This document shows, piece after piece, positions 18,496-21,817 of a stretch of 21,817 bases of DNA (positions are counted from its first letter, which is position 1; each line of letters begins with the position of its first letter). Location of the stretch: assembly GCA_964530165.1 (NCBI GenBank), contig CAZGYE010000066.1, positions 1 to 21,817 on the forward strand. The letters run 5' to 3'. Below the pieces are notes generated by a model. That model was not told the DNA's origin and did no database searches. It saw only the letters and a program-made list of their open reading frames with translations. A program made the translations under genes and the position numbers. This stretch comes from CAZGYE01 sp964530165 (GTDB lineage Bacteria; Planctomycetota; Planctomycetia; Planctomycetales; Planctomycetaceae).

Positions 18496-19017
18496 TTACT
18501 CTTGTTCCGCCTTTTCGGCGATGGTTTCAATTTGTCCGGCCAGTTTGCCGCCCGGACCAAGCAACGCACCGGACAAACGGGCGCCTGGACTCAGCGCCAG
18601 ACCGACAATCTGCCCGATCAATTCCTCCCGACTGGGACTCTGACTCAAAGCATCGACGTCGGCGGCACTGAGAGAAGTCCCTTCAAGGGTTCCCCCCTTA
18701 ATCGCCAGTCCCTGGAGTTCCTTGGCCCAGCGGGTGATCTCCTTCGACAGCGCAACGATGTCCTCGCCACCCCACACCAGCGTCGATGATCCCTCCAAAT
18801 ACGGATCGAGTCCGACAACACCGGCCTCATGCAGTGCTGTTCTCGCCAGCGAGTTCTTGACTGTCAGTGCGGTGATATTCGACTGCCTGAGCGCCAAACG
18901 CCATTTGTTCGTCGTGACGCCGTCCAGCCGAGACGAATCGACGACCAGCAGTTCAGCGGTCTCTCCGATTCGGCCCCGAATCTCGGCGCTCACCATCTGT
19001 TTCACCCGTTTGCTCAT
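18496..19017 (-). CDS. rplJ: 50S ribosomal protein L10
   Basis: L10 is the base of the stalk and binds L7/L12 dimers through its C-terminal helix; in E. coli the L10-L7/L12 complex also represses its own mRNA. The 173-residue product has the V-x-x-I-x-x-x-I-x-x-x-x-E-L-L-V-V-D segment at the start, the T-V-K-N-S-L-A-R-T-A segment near residues 52-61, the I-K-G-G-T-L-E-G strand and a long, Ala/Gly-rich C-terminal helix ending E-T-I-A-E-K-A-E. ATG 19015-19017 has no evident Shine-Dalgarno site. The upstream gap to rplA holds a palindromic repeat cluster instead of an obvious L10 leader. Confidence 0.95.
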   Translation of the reverse strand: MSKRVKQMVSAEIRGRIGETAELLVVDSSRLDGVTTNKWRLALRQSNITALTVKNSLARTALHEAGVVGLDPYLEGSSTLVWGGEDIVALSKEITRWAKELQGLAIKGGTLEGTSLSAADVDALSQSPSREELIGQIVGLALSPGARLSGALLGPGGKLAGQIETIAEKAEQE

Positions 19018-19055
19018 TGTTTCTGACCAGCGAAATGCGGGATGTCTCGGTTTTG

Positions 19056-19167
19056 TTGTCGGGCAGGCTGTCTAACCTGCGTTGTGGGGCAGGCTTTCTC
19101 GCCTTCGTTGTGGGGCAGGCTTTCTAGCCTGCCGATCGGCAATGGCAGGCTGGAAAGCCTGCCCCAC
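19056..19167. repeat. REP-like palindromic repeat cluster in the rplA-rplJ gap
   Basis: Three 26-base direct units lie end to end at 19056-19081, 19082-19107 and 19108-19133, sharing the core GGCAGGCT. The third is followed, after a 10-base spacer, by an inverted copy at 19144-19167. Arms 19110-19133 and 19144-19167 are complementary over 24 bases with one mismatch. The third and fourth units are also small hairpins by themselves (GGCAGGCT, four bases, AGCCTGCC), while units 1 and 2 have decayed. No T tract follows on either strand, so a classical terminator is unlikely. The structure resembles a non-autonomous REP/MITE-type element. Confidence 0.85.
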
Positions 19168-19198
19168 GTTCACCTGTTCTTCCTCAATTGACAAACTT

Positions 19199-19903
19199 CT
19201 AGGCGGCCACGCTGATTCCCGGACTCATGGTCGCTGAAATCGCGATGTTCCGCACATAAGTGCCTTTGGTTGCCGCCGGCCTCAACGACCGGATGTATTT
19301 TAGAATGGCCTCGGTGTTCTCGACGAGCTGCGTCTCGTCGAACGATAGTTTGCCGACTATGCAGTGGACGTTGCCGCCGGCATCAACTCGAAACTCAACT
19401 TTCCCGGCCTTGTACTCCCCGACGGTCGTTGCGACGTCCTGCGTCACGGTGCCGGCACGAGGCGACGGCATCAGCCCGCGGGGACCCAGAATACGGCCCA
19501 ACGGACCGACGACCCCCATCATGTCGGGTGTGGCAATCGCCACGTCGAATTCCAGCCAACCCTCCTTGATCTTCTCGGCCAGCTCTTTGCCGCCGACGTG
19601 ATCGGCGCCGGCCTGCTGGGCAACAGCGATGTTGTCGCCCTGCGCAAAGACAAGCACGCACTGCGACTTGCCGATGCCATGAGGCAGCACAATGGATCCA
19701 CGCACAATCTGGTCGGCCTGCTTCGGGTCCACGCCCAAACGAACCGCCAATTCAACCGTCTGGTCAAACTTACACGGCTTGATCTTCTTGGGAAGGGACG
19801 CCTCCAGCCCTTTGAGCGTTCTGACCGCCGTTGGCAGATCCACCGTGCCAAACTCGCTTACCTTCTTCCGCAGATGATCCAGCCGCTTGGAAATCTTCGC
19901 CAT
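19199..19903 (-). CDS. rplA: 50S ribosomal protein L1
   Basis: L1 forms the mobile stalk that guides deacylated tRNA out of the E site and in E. coli represses its own rplKA message. The 234-residue product matches the usual length. It has K-F-D-Q-T-V-E-L-A-V-R-L-G-V-D-P-K near residues 44-60, the R-G-x-I-V-L-P-H-G-I-G-K segment, A-x-P-D-M-M-G-V-V-G-P-L-G-R-I-L-G-P-R-G-L-M-P in pieces near 123-145, and V-E-F-R-V-D-A-G-G-N-V-H. ATG 19901-19903 is chosen; a GTG directly before it (19904-19906) would add one residue. It lies 45 bases after the rplK stop. Confidence 0.96.
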   Translation of the reverse strand: MAKISKRLDHLRKKVSEFGTVDLPTAVRTLKGLEASLPKKIKPCKFDQTVELAVRLGVDPKQADQIVRGSIVLPHGIGKSQCVLVFAQGDNIAVAQQAGADHVGGKELAEKIKEGWLEFDVAIATPDMMGVVGPLGRILGPRGLMPSPRAGTVTQDVATTVGEYKAGKVEFRVDAGGNVHCIVGKLSFDETQLVENTEAILKYIRSLRPAATKGTYVRNIAISATMSPGISVAA

Positions 19904-19948
19904 CACTGTTTACTCTTTGCAATCTCCAGTCAGTCCCGCCGCCAACCA

Positions 19949-20377
19949 CTAGTTGACGACGTCCAAACCCATGCTCCGCGCCGTGCCGGCAATGATCCGG
20001 GCGGCATGATCCAGGCTGGGAGCGTTCAAATCCTCAAACTTGGTCTTGGCAATCTCCTCCAATTGCTGCCTGGTGACGCTGCCCACCTTCTCCGCCTTCG
20101 GGTTTCCGGACCCTTTGGCAATTTGAGCCGCTTGTTTCAGCAGCACGGCCGCCGGAGGACTCTTGACGATGAAGTCGAACGACCGATCGTTGTAAACGGT
20201 GATGACCACAGGCACGATGGTCCCGGCCAGGTCCTTCGTGCGGTCGTTAAACTGCTGCACAAACTGACCGATGTTGACGCCGTGCGGCCCCAATGCCGTC
20301 CCGACCGGCGGCGCCGGCGTCGCTCGTCCGCCGGTCACCTGAACCTTGATCTGTGTCACAACTTGCTTCTTGGCCAT
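19949..20377 (-). CDS. rplK: 50S ribosomal protein L11
   Basis: L11 binds the GTPase-associated centre of 23S rRNA, forms part of the thiostrepton site and helps signal to RelA. The 142-residue product has exactly the typical length. The N-terminal P-A-P-P-V-G-T-A-L-G-P-H-G-V-N-I segment (about 22-37) contains the thiostrepton-region prolines, and the C-terminal RNA-binding half has G-S-V-T-R-Q-Q-L-E-E-I-A and the A-R-I-I-A-G-T-A-R-S-M-G end. The frame runs upstream through a repeat-containing gap, so ATG 20375-20377 (M-A-K-K) is used. It follows nusG after 94 bases. Confidence 0.97.
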   Translation of the reverse strand: MAKKQVVTQIKVQVTGGRATPAPPVGTALGPHGVNIGQFVQQFNDRTKDLAGTIVPVVITVYNDRSFDFIVKSPPAAVLLKQAAQIAKGSGNPKAEKVGSVTRQQLEEIAKTKFEDLNAPSLDHAARIIAGTARSMGLDVVN

Positions 20378-20401
20378 CGAGTACTCGACCTTCTCAATCT
20401 G

Positions 20402-20472
20402 ACAATTTCGACCTGCAAGCAGGGTGGGCGTCGCCCACCGAACAGCAGCAAATTGTTGTGGGCGTCGCCCCC
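20402..20472. repeat. Palindromic repeat pair in the nusG-rplK gap
   Basis: GGTGGGCG (20423-20430) and CGCCCACC (20432-20439) form a perfect palindrome around a single T. The 13-base core GTGGGCGTCGCCC at 20424-20436 recurs exactly at 20458-20470, where it reaches the nusG stop codon. ACAATTT (20402-20408) and AAATTGT (20450-20456) form an outer 7-base inverted pair around the first palindrome. Probably a second family of intergenic palindromic repeats. Confidence 0.7.
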
Positions 20473-21056
20473 TACACCGTTTCAACCTGCCAATATTCGA
20501 GTTCCGTGGGGACAGAGCGGCCGAAGATCTCGACCAGAACGGTGATCTTTCCGTTTGCCTCGTCGATGGAATCGATGGAACCTTCAAAGCTCTCGAACGA
20601 GCCGTCCTTAATCTTGACGATGTCACCCGGTGAAAACTCGATCTTGATCTTGGCCGGTTCGGTTCCTTTGTCTTCCTCCCGACCGATCATCTGGCTGATT
20701 TCATGCTCCTGCATGGGGATCGGCTTGCCCGCCGCGCCGGTGAAGTCACCGACTCCGCTGGTATCGCGGACCAGATACCACGTTTCGTCGTTCAGAACCA
20801 TCTGAACCATGATGTAGCCAGGATAAAGTTTTCGTTCAGAGACCTTCTTTTTGCCTCCCTTGGTTTCCACGACCTTCTCGGTCGGAATGATCACTTCACC
20901 GAAGAATTCTTCTAAACCCTCCCGTTTGATTCGCCGAATCAAGGAATCGCGAATCGACCGCTCGCGATTGCTTTGCACCTTCAGCACGTACCAGAGCTTC
21001 TCATCTCCCGGAGCGCCGGCATTGGCCTCGTCGACCGAAGTCGTTTGGTCATCCAT
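20472..21056 (-). CDS. nusG: Transcription termination/antitermination protein NusG
   Basis: NusG binds RNA polymerase, suppresses pausing and links it to Rho or to ribosomal S10. The product has 194 residues (about 181 in E. coli). An extra acidic N-terminus of some 18 residues precedes the NGN domain (about 20-125), which has W-Y-V-L-K-V-Q-S-N-x-E, L-Y-P-G-Y-I-M-V-Q-M (78-87) and the G-K-P-I-P-M segment. A KOW domain (142-192) follows with F-x-P-G-D-I-V-K-I-K-D-G-x-F and V-E-I-F-G-R-x-x-P-T-E-L. It lies 174 bases after secE, and its stop codon touches a palindromic repeat. Confidence 0.97.
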   Translation of the reverse strand: MDDQTTSVDEANAGAPGDEKLWYVLKVQSNRERSIRDSLIRRIKREGLEEFFGEVIIPTEKVVETKGGKKKVSERKLYPGYIMVQMVLNDETWYLVRDTSGVGDFTGAAGKPIPMQEHEISQMIGREEDKGTEPAKIKIEFSPGDIVKIKDGSFESFEGSIDSIDEANGKITVLVEIFGRSVPTELEYWQVETV

Positions 21057-21230
21057 AGCGAGCCCCTCAACCCCTTCGTAGCGCGCTTCGCGGAGTTCCG
21101 GCTTCGGTGAAGAATTTGAAAGCGTAAGATCCCTGCCCCATCTCGACCTCTATCATGCGCATTCTTGTCAAATTTTGCAACGACAGCGACCCAATATCTC
21201 TCCGTGTCCGTATCCTCGGGCAATGTACCG

Positions 21231-21659
21231 TCAGAGCTGCAGGATGCCCAAAGACTTGAAAACGAGCACCCAAATCTGGTCGTAAACAAACAGCACAAAC
21301 CCCAAAAAAAACATCGTGCAGACGACCACCACGGTCGCCCGATGCAATTCTTTTCTGCTGGCCCAAGAAACTTTGTCCATTTCGGCTTCGACGGAAATGA
21401 GAAAGTCGGCACACCGCGGGAAGTTGACGACACGAAAAAGCACCCAGGCGCCGACGACGGCAATCGCCAGTGGAACACCGACACGGACCGGTCGGCTGTA
21501 CTCCAAAAGAGCCTGCGAGAGCGTCCATGCCCCAAAGAACAGGATCATCGCCGCGCCGACCCACGACAACTGCCGCGTCAAACGGCCCTGGTTCCGCTTG
21601 TAAAGGTCAAACCTCCCCAGTTCCCTCAAAAAACTGGGTTTTTTCTTTGACTTAGCCAT
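21231..21659 (-). CDS. secE: Preprotein translocase subunit SecE (three predicted membrane segments)
   Basis: SecE clamps SecY in the inner-membrane translocase. The 142-residue product starts M-A-K-S-K-K-K and has three hydrophobic segments: about 33-51, 60-78 and 108-130. The conserved amphipathic SecE motif E-M-D-K-V-S-W-A-S-R-K-E-L (93-105) stands just before the third. Most bacterial SecE proteins have one membrane segment; three is the E. coli-type arrangement. ATG 21657-21659 is preferred; an in-frame ATG 16 codons earlier exists but gives an unlike N-terminus. No clear Shine-Dalgarno site. Position after tRNA-Trp and before nusG is the normal one. Confidence 0.93.
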   Translation of the reverse strand: MAKSKKKPSFLRELGRFDLYKRNQGRLTRQLSWVGAAMILFFGAWTLSQALLEYSRPVRVGVPLAIAVVGAWVLFRVVNFPRCADFLISVEAEMDKVSWASRKELHRATVVVVCTMFFLGFVLFVYDQIWVLVFKSLGILQL

Positions 21660-21762
21660 CTGCCGTTCGTCAACCGAAAAAACGTTGTGCCAATGGGCCG
21701 CGAACACGCCGGGTCCAGCCCGCCAATCACTCGGCCCAGGCTTGCCGACATACGACCCGATG

Positions 21763-21817
21763 CACGGGCGGAGGGACTTGAACCCCCAACCGCCGGATTT
21801 GGAATCCGGTGCTCTGC
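21763..21817 (-). tRNA. trnW: tRNA-Trp (CCA anticodon), 3' part, cut by window edge
   Basis: On the minus strand the window holds the end of the D arm, an anticodon arm with stem CCGGA/TCCGG and loop TTCCAAA (anticodon CCA, Trp), a 5-base variable loop, a T arm GGGGG-TTCAAGT-CCCTC, and the 3' acceptor strand CGCCCGT with discriminator G. The 5' acceptor and most of the D arm lie beyond the right edge. The 3' CCA is not encoded. A tRNA-Trp gene directly before secE is a common arrangement. Confidence 0.95.

Noticed and set aside
19110..19167. The 24-base hairpin between rplA and rplJ as a Rho-independent terminator
   Set aside because: No T-rich stretch follows on either strand, and the repeated units point to a REP-like element.
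21067..21162. A 31-codon open frame (MRMIEVEMGQGSYAFKFFTE...) ending 10 bases before nusG
   Set aside because: It resembles neither L33 nor any known small protein, lacks a ribosome binding site and is short enough to occur by chance. It could be a leader peptide, but nothing supports that.
21057..21230. Promoter candidate in the secE-nusG gap (TTGCAA, 17 bases, CATGAT; or a nearby TTGACA)
   Set aside because: Each box matches in only 4 of 6 positions, and the TTGACA has no -10 box at the right distance. Too weak to call.

Overview
The window is one continuous run of translation and transcription genes, all on the minus strand, so transcription reads from right to left. It starts with the 3' part of a tRNA-Trp gene at the right edge and ends inside the start of rplE at the left edge. 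Gene order along transcription is trnW(partial)-secE-nusG-rplK-rplA-rplJ-rplL-rpoB-rpoC-rpsL-rpsG-fusA-rpsJ-rplC-rplD-rplW-rplB-rpsS-rplV-rpsC-rplP-rpmC-rpsQ-rplN-rplX-rplE(partial). The blocks that are separate operons in E. coli (secE-nusG, beta/rpo, str, S10 and the start of spc) are joined end to end. No tuf gene lies between the EF-G gene and rpsJ.

The organism is a bacterium of moderately high GC. Protein sequences, gene order, frequent absence of strong Shine-Dalgarno sites and short palindromic intergenic repeats suggest Planctomycetota, perhaps near the Pirellulales. This is judged from remembered families and was not searched.

Region by region: 21763-21817 is tRNA-Trp; 20472-21659 is secE and nusG (export and transcription elongation); 17997-20377 holds the L11, L1, L10 and L7/L12 genes for the ribosomal stalks; 9705-17832 encodes the RNA polymerase beta and beta' subunits; 6538-9519 is the str block (S12, S7 and an EF-G family GTPase); 1-6408 is the S10 block running into spc. 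Two good sigma-70-type promoters, each with a 17-base spacer, lie in front of rpsL and rpsJ, so the cluster is probably several overlapping transcription units. No stretch over 300 bases lacks a gene, and no transposase, prophage or CRISPR array is present.

This is core housekeeping DNA; I do not see a new multi-gene system. The points worth a second look are: (1) ribosomal protein S12 has arginine at position 88, the known streptomycin-resistance substitution; (2) the EF-G at the str locus has GTPase-domain signatures like the mitochondrial EF-G2/recycling group, altered domain IV tip loops and an altered G5 motif, so it may not be the main translocase; (3) REP-like palindromic repeats sit in the rplA-rplJ and nusG-rplK gaps; (4) rpsC and rplP overlap by 62 bases.
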